From: Pseudomonas marginalis
GTDB lineage: Bacteria; Pseudomonadota; Gammaproteobacteria; Pseudomonadales; Pseudomonadaceae
DNA length: 64,000 bases
Assembly: GCF_900105325.1 (NCBI RefSeq)
Contig: NZ_FNSU01000003.1
Span: 2,728,001-2,792,000 of the forward strand
Direction of reading: 5' to 3'
The stretch's first letter is position 1, and every line of letters begins with the position of its first letter. Position numbers and translations under genes: made by a program. Shown here piece after piece: positions 9,502-16,957 of the stretch. The notes beneath the pieces are model-generated. The model worked only from the letters and a program-made list of their open reading frames with translations, was not told where the DNA came from and made no database searches.

Positions 9502-9527
9502 TTGGCCTGAGAATAATGAGGACTACC

Positions 9528-9653
9528 GTAGGAGCGAGGGGGACGCCTAGTTCTTGCTCGCGAAGAACGTCAACGATAGCGCTGCGCATCTGGCTTAACG
9601 CGGCGCCCTCGGGTTCTTCGCGAGCAAGAACTAGGCGTCCCCCTCGCTCCTAC
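9528..9653. repeat. REPIN (inverted REP pair) with 14-bp inserts in both arms
   Basis: GTAGGAGCGAG at the left and CTCGCTCCTAC at the right frame a 126-bp palindromic element of the same family as those near 37.5 and 51.7 kb. Compared with those, each arm carries an extra 14-bp block (GGGGACGCCTAGTT and its reverse complement) between GCGAG and CTTGCTCGCGAA. The middle (ACGTCAACGATA... AACGCGGCGCC) is homologous to the other copies. The right end overlaps the pyrD stop codon. Confidence 0.9.
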
Positions 9654-10672
9654 ACGCGCAAGGCCGCAATTGCATCCACTGACTGGCGGATCAGCGCCGG
9701 GCCTTTGTAAATAAAACCCGAGTACAACTGCACCAGGCTGGCACCCGCAGCGATCTTCTCGGCTGCATGCTTGCCTTCGGTGATGCCGCCCACCGCGATG
9801 ATCGGCAAACGCCCGGCCAGCTCAGCGGCCAGCACCTTGACGATATGAGTGCTCTTGTCACGCACTGGCGCCCCCGACAGGCCGCCCGCTTCATCGCCAT
9901 GGGCCAACCCTTCGACGCCGACACGGCTGAGGGTGGTGTTGGTCGCGATGACCGCATCCATGCCCGCATCCACCAGGGCCTGGGCCACCAGCACGGTTTC
10001 TTCGTCACTCATGTCCGGGGCGATCTTGATTGCCAGCGGCACACGCTTGCCATGGCGCACGGCCAGGTCTTCCTGGCGTTGGCGCAGGGCTTCGAGCAGT
10101 TGCTTGAGCGAATCGCCGAACTGCAGGCTGCGCAGGCCCGGGGTGTTGGGCGAGCTGACGTTGACGGTGACATAGCTGGCGTGGGCGTAGACCTTGTCCA
10201 GGCAGATCAGGTAGTCATCCACTGCGCGCTCGACCGGCGTGTCGAAGTTCTTGCCGATATTGATGCCGAGGATGCCCTTGTACTTTGCGGCCTCGACGCG
10301 CGACAGCAGATGATCGACGCCCAGGTTGTTGAACCCCATGCGATTGATGATCGCCTCGGCTTCCGGCAGGCGGAAGATACGCGGCTTGGGGTTGCCCGGT
10401 TGCGGTCTCGGCGTCACGGTGCCGATCTCCACAAAACCGAAACCCAACTGCGCGAAGCCATCGATGGCCGCACCGTTCTTGTCCAGGCCGGCAGCCAGTC
10501 CGACCGGGTTGGGGAAGTCGAGCCCCATCACCGACACCGGCGTTTTCGCCGGCGCCTTGCATACCAGGCCATTGAGCCCCAGGCGGCCACCGGCACCGAT
10601 CAGGTCCAGGGACAGATCGTGGGAGGTTTCCGGGGAGAGTTTGAACAACAGCTGGCGGGCCAGGGTATACAT
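9650..10672 (-). CDS. pyrD: Dihydroorotate dehydrogenase (quinone), class 2
   Basis: A 340-residue membrane-associated flavoenzyme of pyrimidine synthesis that oxidises dihydroorotate to orotate and passes electrons to quinone. The N-terminal helix MYTLARQLLFKL is the class 2 membrane-binding extension. FMN-barrel motifs follow: GLAAGLDKNG, NRMGFNN, NVSSPNTPGLR (catalytic serine region) and AVGGI near the C-terminus. The frame is open for 93 codons upstream, but the family start is the ATG at 10672. The stop codon TAG at 9650-9652 is supplied by the REPIN end (GTAGGAGCG). Confidence 0.95.
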   Translation of the reverse strand: MYTLARQLLFKLSPETSHDLSLDLIGAGGRLGLNGLVCKAPAKTPVSVMGLDFPNPVGLAAGLDKNGAAIDGFAQLGFGFVEIGTVTPRPQPGNPKPRIFRLPEAEAIINRMGFNNLGVDHLLSRVEAAKYKGILGINIGKNFDTPVERAVDDYLICLDKVYAHASYVTVNVSSPNTPGLRSLQFGDSLKQLLEALRQRQEDLAVRHGKRVPLAIKIAPDMSDEETVLVAQALVDAGMDAVIATNTTLSRVGVEGLAHGDEAGGLSGAPVRDKSTHIVKVLAAELAGRLPIIAVGGITEGKHAAEKIAAGASLVQLYSGFIYKGPALIRQSVDAIAALRV

Positions 10673-10757
10673 GGGCGGGCTAGACTCGGATGGCGGCGAA
10701 AGGTGGCGGCGATTATAGCGGGGTGGCGGGGTGCACGCGAGGCGCGCCGCCCAAACG

Positions 10758-11219
10758 TCAGTAGCGTTGCTGTACCAGGGCCTCATAACGTGCCCAGATT
10801 TTTTCCGCATAGCGCGTGCGCAACGCGTCGCGCTCAGGGCCGGAGCCGGGCCCGACATTGTAGGACCCCACCGCCGTCCAGTTGTAGCCAAAGCGCTGGA
10901 TAAACTCGGCCAGTATGGACGCCCCGACTTCCACCGACAGGCAAGGCTCACTCAACAACCTTTCCTCGGTGATACCCAGCTTGAGCAGGCGAGGCAAATG
11001 GATACTGTTGATCTGCATCAGGCCGATATCCCGTGTGCCGTTACCGTTGGCGTAGTTCATCGCATCCGGGCGAAAATCCGACTCCACGGCGGCGATAGCC
11101 TGTAGCAACTCCGGCTCGATATCGTAGCGATGGGCGGTTTCCTCCCAGCAATAGGCCAGTGCCTGATTGCCGCTCGTCACCAGGCCAAGCCACAGCAGCC
11201 GGCGCCAGAACTCAGCCAT
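10758..11219 (-). CDS. IagB/VirB1-type lytic transglycosylase (type III secretion relic)
   Basis: A 153-residue protein with a likely signal peptide (residues 1-22) and an SLT domain. The catalytic glutamate is E46 in AAVESDFRPDA, followed by GLMQINSIHL and a tyrosine-containing GSYNVGPGSG loop. Such enzymes locally open peptidoglycan for secretion machines; this one most resembles IagB of SPI-1-like type III systems. The ATG at 11219 overlaps the end of the winged-helix regulator gene by 8 nt, so the two are co-transcribed, the same pairing as hilA-iagB in Salmonella. The core export apparatus is absent from the window. Confidence 0.8.
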   Translation of the reverse strand: MAEFWRRLLWLGLVTSGNQALAYCWEETAHRYDIEPELLQAIAAVESDFRPDAMNYANGNGTRDIGLMQINSIHLPRLLKLGITEERLLSEPCLSVEVGASILAEFIQRFGYNWTAVGSYNVGPGSGPERDALRTRYAEKIWARYEALVQQRY

Positions 11220-11607
11220 GACTGACTTGTCCACAGGCCGAACACACATGCGGCAGGGTATCCATAGGCCCGGGCCCTGCTCGCTCAGCCTTCACCGGGC
11301 ATGTAAAGCGATACCCGCGACCATAAATGGTCTTGATAAAGCCTTTGTCAGCGCCAAGATGCTTGCGCAGCGAATAAATGCAACGGGTCAGCGACTCCTC
11401 GGCGACCTCCCCCTGGGGCCAGGCCAACTCGAGCAAACGATCCTTGGTCATCAGTACACCGCCAGAGACCAACAGCAGCCGCAAAACATGCAGCTCCTTG
11501 GGTGGCAACTGGACGTCGCTGCCGTCGCCGGTCAGGCGACCATCGCCATGCAGCGTCCACTGGGAAAAGAGCAGGGACGTCGTCAACTCATCATTCACGA
11601 CGGCCAT
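11212..11607 (-). CDS. HilA/OmpR-type winged-helix regulator, DNA-binding domain only
   Basis: A 131-residue protein consisting almost wholly of a Trans_reg_C winged helix: PPKELHVLRLLLVSGG, the recognition helix ESLTRCIYSLRKHLG and the wing IKTIYGRGYRF. It has no receiver domain and no C-terminal sensory or TPR part. HilA, the SPI-1 master activator, has this domain at its N-terminus but is several times longer. A strong GAGGTAG ribosome site precedes the ATG. It overlaps the IagB-like gene and lies downstream of a secretin gene, so a role in type III secretion is likely by descent. Whether it still activates anything is unknown. Confidence 0.75.
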   Translation of the reverse strand: MAVVNDELTTSLLFSQWTLHGDGRLTGDGSDVQLPPKELHVLRLLLVSGGVLMTKDRLLELAWPQGEVAEESLTRCIYSLRKHLGADKGFIKTIYGRGYRFTCPVKAERAGPGPMDTLPHVCSACGQVSHG

Positions 11608-11773
11608 ATCTACCTCGACATCCGACTACTGACATTGAAGTCCTTATTTTCCAGTACTGGCTCTTGTGCCCACATCACGACTATAAAAAACCACCTTGCA
11701 GCCCACGCTAGGAAAAACCCCATACAGCCGACGCTTTTTAGCAACACCCTGTAAGACACTTCACCCACATACG

Positions 11774-11986
11774 TCAGGCGCTCCCCCATTTATAGACCTC
11801 GTGCAACTCAACACCCAACCGATCCTCCAGTTGCACCAACTCGCCCAATGCGAGCAACCGGCCATTAACCCGAACTTCCACGCAGTGGATGATGCCCGGC
11901 GACAATGGCAGCACCTTTCCAGCAGCAAAGGCTGCCAGGCGCCTGCGGCTGATCAGTTGTTCCTGTAGAAGAATTTCCAAATGCAT
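11774..11986 (-). CDS. SpoA-domain protein (SpaO/HrcQ/FliN-like C-terminal fragment)
   Basis: A 70-residue protein that is essentially one SpoA (surface presentation of antigens) domain: KVLPLSPG, then VEVRVNGRLLALGELVQLEDRLGVEL. In type III systems and flagella this domain forms the sorting platform or C-ring (SpaO, HrcQb, FliN). Full-length relatives are longer, so this is either a minimal C-terminal unit or a remnant. It has an AAGGTG ribosome site and starts 15 nt after the secretin gene stop, so the two form one operon. Confidence 0.7.
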   Translation of the reverse strand: MHLEILLQEQLISRRRLAAFAAGKVLPLSPGIIHCVEVRVNGRLLALGELVQLEDRLGVELHEVYKWGSA

Positions 11987-12001
11987 GGGTCAACACCTTA
12001 T

Positions 12002-13453
12002 TCACGGAGAGCTATCGCGACCCGGGCGTACAAACGCACGTTGCACGCGCTCGTATTGCGCCGCACTCAACGGTGGTGCGCCCACGCCTGTGGCCAACGC
12101 CTTCAACTCGCTACCCGCGGCCCGGGCCTGAATGACAAACAGGCGAACCTTGGCCGGGCCGGCTGGAGCGGTGCTGCGTCCCGGCTCATGCGCCTCACGG
12201 CTGAACGCTCCCAGCCACAGGCGCTTGCCCTGCGCGACCCTCACCACACTGCTGGCACTCACCCGTCCGACCGCGGTCGGTTTGCCGCGCCGCCCCGCCT
12301 GGCTCAATTGTCGACCATCCTCGACATGGAGCAGCATCTCGATCTGGTTCGCTTCGGCAAAACGCGGCAGTACGCTGACCTGGGAGCCGTATTGCACGGG
12401 CTTCCAATCAGCATGGTCGGCTCCGGGAGCAGGCAGGTAGAAGGTGTGGTTATCCTGGAACATGGCCGGCACATTCTCCTGGGTGAGAATCACCGGCAAC
12501 GTCATCACCCTTGCTCGCCGCCGGCGCTCCAGCGTGGCGATTTGCGCCATCACGCGGTTATCGTCCATCGGCTCCAGAATGCGCGTGGCCTGGGCCTTCC
12601 CATCCTTGTCCCAGTCAAAGCCCAGCTTTTTCAGTTCGTCACGGTCCACGTCCACCATCCATAGCGAGACTTCGATAGACCGCTTGGGCGCGTCCAACTC
12701 CGCCACCAGGCGCTCGATGAACCCCAACTGCGCAGGTTTACCCTTGATCAGCAGGCTATTGGTATCCGGGTATGCGATCACCACCAGGTTCTTGTCGGCC
12801 AGCGGTCCCTTCTGTTCAGAACCCAACAGGGTTTCGATCGTCGACGCGATTCCCGGCACCGTGACCTTTTCGTCACCCATGGCATAGCCGCGGTCTGCCA
12901 CGTGGGTGTTGAGTACCTGAACGACAGCAAACGCCTGGTTACCTACCTGTAATTCAGCACGCTCGCGATCCATCAATTGGGCCAGGCGCAAAACGTGGTC
13001 GACATAATGAGGTGGCCCGGATACATCGAATGTGTGTGCCCCGCTCACGCGCAGGGGGTAGCGCGTCTCATCAAGACCCGAACGGCGCATGAGGCCACGA
13101 AACCGCTCGACAGATATATGCCGCAGCACCACTGCCGAACGTTTTGCCTCGCTGGCGTTGTAGAGGTAGAGCGCCTGGCCGTCGCTGTACCAGATCAAGC
13201 CGTACTGCAACGCAAGCGTCTCCAGGGCGTGCAGCGGCATAGCGAGGTCAATGACCTCGCTGATGCGTATGCGCGCCACTTCACCGCTCACGACGATGGG
13301 CAGGCCCATGGGCACGGACAAGGCGGTAAAGACGGTATGCAGGCTCTCGTCCTGCGCCTGGTAGGTTTCGCCCCGGGCACCGGCACTTCCCAGCATCAGC
13401 GCGGCAAGCAGCAGCCAGAGACAGGGAGTTGTTACGGAAAAGTGAGCGTACAC
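12002..13453 (-). CDS. Type III secretion outer-membrane secretin (InvG/YscC/HrcC family)
   Basis: A 483-residue protein with a signal peptide ending near GSAGARG. An N0 domain (TYQAQDESLHTVFTALS) and N1/N3 ring domains follow (NTHVADRGYAMGDEKVTVPGI is typical of type III secretins), then a beta-barrel secretin domain (about 270-450) and a short tail. It should form the outer-membrane ring of an injectisome. The frame opens at 13516, but a GTG at 13453 has an AGGA ribosome site 8 nt away and gives a normal-length signal peptide, so it was chosen. No export gate, ATPase, needle or inner ring gene is present, so the locus appears relic. Confidence 0.82.
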   Translation of the reverse strand: MYAHFSVTTPCLWLLLAALMLGSAGARGETYQAQDESLHTVFTALSVPMGLPIVVSGEVARIRISEVIDLAMPLHALETLALQYGLIWYSDGQALYLYNASEAKRSAVVLRHISVERFRGLMRRSGLDETRYPLRVSGAHTFDVSGPPHYVDHVLRLAQLMDRERAELQVGNQAFAVVQVLNTHVADRGYAMGDEKVTVPGIASTIETLLGSEQKGPLADKNLVVIAYPDTNSLLIKGKPAQLGFIERLVAELDAPKRSIEVSLWMVDVDRDELKKLGFDWDKDGKAQATRILEPMDDNRVMAQIATLERRRRARVMTLPVILTQENVPAMFQDNHTFYLPAPGADHADWKPVQYGSQVSVLPRFAEANQIEMLLHVEDGRQLSQAGRRGKPTAVGRVSASSVVRVAQGKRLWLGAFSREAHEPGRSTAPAGPAKVRLFVIQARAAGSELKALATGVGAPPLSAAQYERVQRAFVRPGRDSSP

Positions 13454-13566
13454 CTGGGATTTCCTGGGCGGCCTGGCAGTAAGAAGCGGCCATACTGAGA
13501 GGCAGCCGAGTTTCAATCTTGATGAAAAGTTGACGGCTGGCGGCGCCCATCGGCCCGTGGCATGTG

Positions 13567-13680
13567 CCTTGCTACGGACTCCGTATCAAGGCGCGCACCA
13601 ACGGCGGAGCGGGCTTACGGACAAAGGCGTCGTTACCCGCAATGGCCTTGCATCGCCATCTGAGGGAACGACGCTTTTTT
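13567..13680 (+). promoter_or_regulatory. Candidate NasT (ANTAR) leader and attenuator before nasS
   Basis: A first hairpin at 13567-13591 (CCTTG/CAAGG with an inner TACGG/CCGTA stem) is followed 2 nt later by a second at 13594-13611. The second has a stem CGCACC/GGAGCG, one mismatch, and hexaloop AACGGC. ANTAR regulators recognise paired hairpins with hexaloops carrying A at position 1 and G at position 4, which the second loop satisfies. A terminator follows at 13627-13680 (GCGTCGTT/AACGACGC, then T6). NasT binding would let transcription pass into nasS-nasT. Confidence 0.6.
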
Positions 13681-13702
13681 GTGAAAGAAAAGGTAGGTGT
13701 TG

Positions 13703-14929
13703 ATGAACGATTCGGTTGGCAACAGCCCGACGAACGACCCGCTGGCCTGGGTCAACGGCAGTGATGCGCCGGAAAAGAGCAGCCTTGACCTGGGCTTCAT
13801 GGCCTTGAGCGATTGCGCATCCCTGGTGGTGGCAGCGACCCAAGGTTTCGCCCAGCCTTATGGCTTGACCCTCAACCTCAAGCGCCAATCTTCATGGGCC
13901 AACCTGCGGGACAAACTGGTCAGCGGCGAACTGGACGCCGCCCACAGCCTGTACGGGCTGGTCTATGCCGTGCACCTGGGCATCGGCGGCGTCGCACCTA
14001 CCGACATGGCAGTCTTGATGGGGCTGAACCAGAACGGCCAAAGCATCAACCTGTCCCGCAGCCTGCAACAGCAGGGCGTGGTCACTCCTGAGGCGCTGGA
14101 CCGCCACGTGCACCAAAGCCGAACAAAACTGACTTTCGCCCAGACCTTTCCCACAGGCACTCACGCCATGTGGTTGTACTACTGGCTGGCGAGCCAAGGC
14201 ATTCATCCGCTACAGGATGTGGACAGCGTCGTGGTACCGCCCCCGCAAATGCTCGCGCACCTGCAGGCCGGGCGTATCGATGGCTTTTGCGTCGGCGAGC
14301 CCTGGTGCGCCAGTGCAGTCAAGCAACACCAGGGCTTTACCCTGGCGACCACCCAGGCGATCTGGCCGAACCATCCGGAAAAGGTGCTCGGCTGCACCCA
14401 GGCGTTTGTCGACCAGTACCCCAACACCGCCCGCGTGCTGGTGATGGCGATCCTCGAGGCCAGCCGCTTTATCGAGCAAAACACCGAAAACCGCCGCTCC
14501 ACCGCACAATTGCTCAGTGGCCGCGAGTACCTCGATGCCCCGCTCGACTGCATCGAGCCGCGTTTGCTGGGCGCCTATGACGACGGCCTGGGCAACCAAT
14601 GGCAGGACCCCCACGCCCTGCGTTTTTTTGCCGATGGCGAGGTCAACCTGCCCTACCTCTCCGATGGCATGTGGTTCATGACCCAGTTTCGACGCTGGGG
14701 CCTGTTGCGCGAAGACCCTGATTACCTCGGCGTTGCGCGCCAAGTGCAACAGCTGGCGCTGTATCGTCAGGCCGCCGAGGCACTGGGCCTCGGCGACAAC
14801 GGCCAGGACATGCGCAGCAGTCAACTGATCGACGGCAAGATCTGGGACGGCTCGGATCCCGCCGGCTACGCGCGCAGCTTCCGCCTGCATGCCATGGCGG
14901 ACCCTACCAGCCGCCAAGCCTTGCGCTGA
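13703..14929 (+). CDS. nasS: NasS nitrate/nitrite-sensing regulator
   Basis: A 408-residue CmpA/NrtA-type ligand-binding protein that lacks a signal peptide and so stays in the cytoplasm. Binding-protein features include FMALSDCASLVVAATQGFAQPYGL near the N-terminus and GRIDGFCVGEPWCASAV. In the known NasST system NasS sequesters NasT when nitrate and nitrite are absent and releases it on binding them. The ATG at 13703 was chosen because it follows an AGGTAGG ribosome site; a TTG at 13700 is adjacent. nasT starts 13 nt after the stop. Confidence 0.92.
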   Translation: MNDSVGNSPTNDPLAWVNGSDAPEKSSLDLGFMALSDCASLVVAATQGFAQPYGLTLNLKRQSSWANLRDKLVSGELDAAHSLYGLVYAVHLGIGGVAPTDMAVLMGLNQNGQSINLSRSLQQQGVVTPEALDRHVHQSRTKLTFAQTFPTGTHAMWLYYWLASQGIHPLQDVDSVVVPPPQMLAHLQAGRIDGFCVGEPWCASAVKQHQGFTLATTQAIWPNHPEKVLGCTQAFVDQYPNTARVLVMAILEASRFIEQNTENRRSTAQLLSGREYLDAPLDCIEPRLLGAYDDGLGNQWQDPHALRFFADGEVNLPYLSDGMWFMTQFRRWGLLREDPDYLGVARQVQQLALYRQAAEALGLGDNGQDMRSSQLIDGKIWDGSDPAGYARSFRLHAMADPTSRQALR

Positions 14930-14942
14930 CAGGAGGATGTCC

Positions 14943-15518
14943 ATGCTGCGAATCCTGTTGATCAACGACACGCCACGCAAAGTCGGCCGCCTGAGGACAG
15001 CGCTGATCGAGGCTGGCTTTGAAGTGATCGATGAATCCGGCCTGACCATCGACCTGCCTGCGCGCGTCGAAACGGTGCGCCCGGACGTCATCCTGATCGA
15101 TACCGAGTCACCGGGCCGCGATGTGATGGAGCAAGTGGTACTGGTCAGCCGCGACCAGCCCCGGCCCATCGTAATGTTTACCGACGAGCACGACCCCGAC
15201 GTGATGCGCCAGGCCATCAAGTCCGGGGTCAGCGCCTACATCGTCGAAGGCATTCAGGCGCAGCGCCTGCAACCGATCCTCGACGTGGCCATGGCTCGCT
15301 TCGAGAGCGACCAGGCCTTGCGCGCCCAGCTCCAGGCCCGTGACCAACAGTTGGCCGAGCGCAAGCGCATCGAGTTGGCCAAGGGCATGCTGATGAAAAT
15401 GAAGGCCTGCAATGAGGAAGAGGCCTACACCCTGATGCGCCGCCAGGCCATGAGCCGCCAGCAGAAACTGATCCAGGTGGCGGAGCAGATCATCGCCATG
15501 AGTGAACTGCTCGGCTGA
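14943..15518 (+). CDS. nasT: NasT ANTAR-domain antiterminator
   Basis: A 191-residue protein with an N-terminal receiver-like domain (RILLINDTPRKVGRLRTALIEAG...ILIDTES) and a C-terminal ANTAR RNA-binding domain (about 130-190; ERKRIELAKGMLMKM...AYTLMRRQAMSRQQKLIQVAEQII). It binds two-hairpin leaders and prevents transcription termination in nitrate-assimilation operons. ATGs at 14937 and 14943 are both possible. The AGGAGG at 14931-14936 is correctly spaced only for 14943. A matching leader lies directly downstream before the nitrate transporter. Confidence 0.93.
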   Translation: MLRILLINDTPRKVGRLRTALIEAGFEVIDESGLTIDLPARVETVRPDVILIDTESPGRDVMEQVVLVSRDQPRPIVMFTDEHDPDVMRQAIKSGVSAYIVEGIQAQRLQPILDVAMARFESDQALRAQLQARDQQLAERKRIELAKGMLMKMKACNEEEAYTLMRRQAMSRQQKLIQVAEQIIAMSELLG

Positions 15519-15535
15519 ACACCCGAAACAACAGG

Positions 15536-15649
15536 TTGGCACAGGACTTGCCAAGTAATCACCACAGGTAACCAACGGCGGTTGCCCCTTCACGACAAAG
15601 ACGTCGCACACCCGGTTTGCCCTTGCGAACCCGGTGGCGGCGTTTTTTT
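15536..15649 (+). promoter_or_regulatory. NasT (ANTAR) leader and attenuator before the nitrate transporter
   Basis: Hairpin one spans 15536-15554 (TTGGCA/TGCCAA, loop 7 nt). Hairpin two spans 15567-15586 (GGTAACC/GGTTGCC) with hexaloop AACGGC, which has the ANTAR-required A1 and G4. A strong intrinsic terminator follows at 15602-15649: CGTCGC...CACCCGGTT pairs with AACCCGGTG...GGCG, then seven Ts. The same AACGGC loop occurs in the nasS leader. NasT should bind here when nitrate releases it from NasS and allow read-through into the transporter-kinase-cobA operon. Confidence 0.75.
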
Positions 15650-15745
15650 GTTTTGGCCCCGGTAGCACGGGGCCGGTGGGGCGGCCTCAGCCGGCGGCTC
15701 CATCACCAGGCCTTCTTACAAGACTCCCAACCGTTGAGGTGCGTG

Positions 15746-16957
15746 ATGAAATCAAGCTTCTGGAAATCCGGGCACACCCCGACCCTGTTTGCCGCGTTCC
15801 TGTATTTCGACCTGAGCTTCATGGTCTGGTATTTGTTGGGCCCCCTGGCGGTGCAGATTGCCGCCGACCTGCACCTGACCACCCAACAACGCGGCCTGAT
15901 GGTGGCGACGCCGATCCTGGCCGGCGCGGTGCTGCGCTTCCTGATGGGCATGCTGGCGGACAAGCTGTCGCCCAAGACCGCCGGGCTGATTGGCCAGGTG
16001 ATTGTGATCGTCGCCTTGTTCAGCGCCTGGAAACTGGGGATTCACAGCTACGAACAAGCCTTGTTGCTGGGACTGTTCCTCGGCATGGCCGGCGCATCCT
16101 TTGCGGTGGCGCTGCCGCTGGCGTCCCAATGGTACCCGGCCGAACACCAGGGCAAGGCCATGGGCATCGCCGGTGCCGGCAACTCGGGCACGGTGTTCGC
16201 GGCGTTGCTGGCCCCGGTGCTGGCGGCGGCGTTTGGCTGGAGCAATGTGTTCGGCTTTGCGCTGATTCCACTGATCCTGACGCTGATCGTCTTCGCCTGG
16301 CTGGCACGCAACGCACCCGAGCGGCCGAAAGCCAAGTCCATGGCCGATTACTTCAAGGCCCTGGGCGACCGCGACAGCTGGTGGTTCATGTTCTTCTACA
16401 GCGTGACCTTCGGCGGTTTTATCGGTCTGGCCAGCGCCCTGCCCGGTTATTTCAACGACCAATACGGCCTGAGCCCCATGACTGCCGGCTACTACACCGC
16501 CGCCTGCGTGTTCGGTGGCAGCCTGATGCGCCCACTGGGCGGCGCCCTGGCCGACCGTTTCGGCGGAATCCGCACCTTGCTCGGCATGTACAGCGTCGCG
16601 GCGATCTGCATTGCGGCGGTGGGTTTCAACCTGCCCAGCTCCTATGCGGCACTGGCGCTCTTCGTCTGCACCATGCTCGGCCTGGGTGCGGGCAATGGCG
16701 CGGTGTTCCAGTTGGTGCCACAGCGTTTCCGGCGTGAGATTGGTGTGATGACCGGCTTGATCGGCATGGCCGGCGGCATCGGCGGTTTCGCCCTGGCCGC
16801 GGGCATGGGCGCGATCAAGCAGAGCACTGGCAGCTATCAACTGGCCTTGTGGCTGTTCGCCAGCCTGGGCGTACTGGCCTGGTTCGGCCTGCATGGCGTC
16901 AAGCGTCGCTGGAGAACCACATGGGGTTCGGCCGCAGTGACCGCTGCACGCGTCTGA
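15746..16957 (+). CDS. nasA: Nitrate/nitrite MFS transporter (NarK/NasA type)
   Basis: A 403-residue major facilitator with 12 membrane helices and the nitrate signature motifs GMAGASFAVALPLASQWYP with GIAGAGNSG in the first half, and GLGAGNGAVFQLVPQRF with GMAGGIGGF in the second. It imports nitrate for assimilation. The frame opens upstream, but the ATG at 15746 follows GAGGTG at the right distance and starts the family-typical MKSSFWKSGHTPTLF. Its stop overlaps the next start (TGATG), so it is translationally coupled to the kinase gene. It equals PA1783 in the PAO1 gene order. Confidence 0.92.
   Translation: MKSSFWKSGHTPTLFAAFLYFDLSFMVWYLLGPLAVQIAADLHLTTQQRGLMVATPILAGAVLRFLMGMLADKLSPKTAGLIGQVIVIVALFSAWKLGIHSYEQALLLGLFLGMAGASFAVALPLASQWYPAEHQGKAMGIAGAGNSGTVFAALLAPVLAAAFGWSNVFGFALIPLILTLIVFAWLARNAPERPKAKSMADYFKALGDRDSWWFMFFYSVTFGGFIGLASALPGYFNDQYGLSPMTAGYYTAACVFGGSLMRPLGGALADRFGGIRTLLGMYSVAAICIAAVGFNLPSSYAALALFVCTMLGLGAGNGAVFQLVPQRFRREIGVMTGLIGMAGGIGGFALAAGMGAIKQSTGSYQLALWLFASLGVLAWFGLHGVKRRWRTTWGSAAVTAARV

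Noticed and set aside
13281..13550. 89-codon frame overlapping the start of the secretin gene
   Set aside because: Out of frame with the secretin, whose GTG start has a ribosome site and signal peptide.
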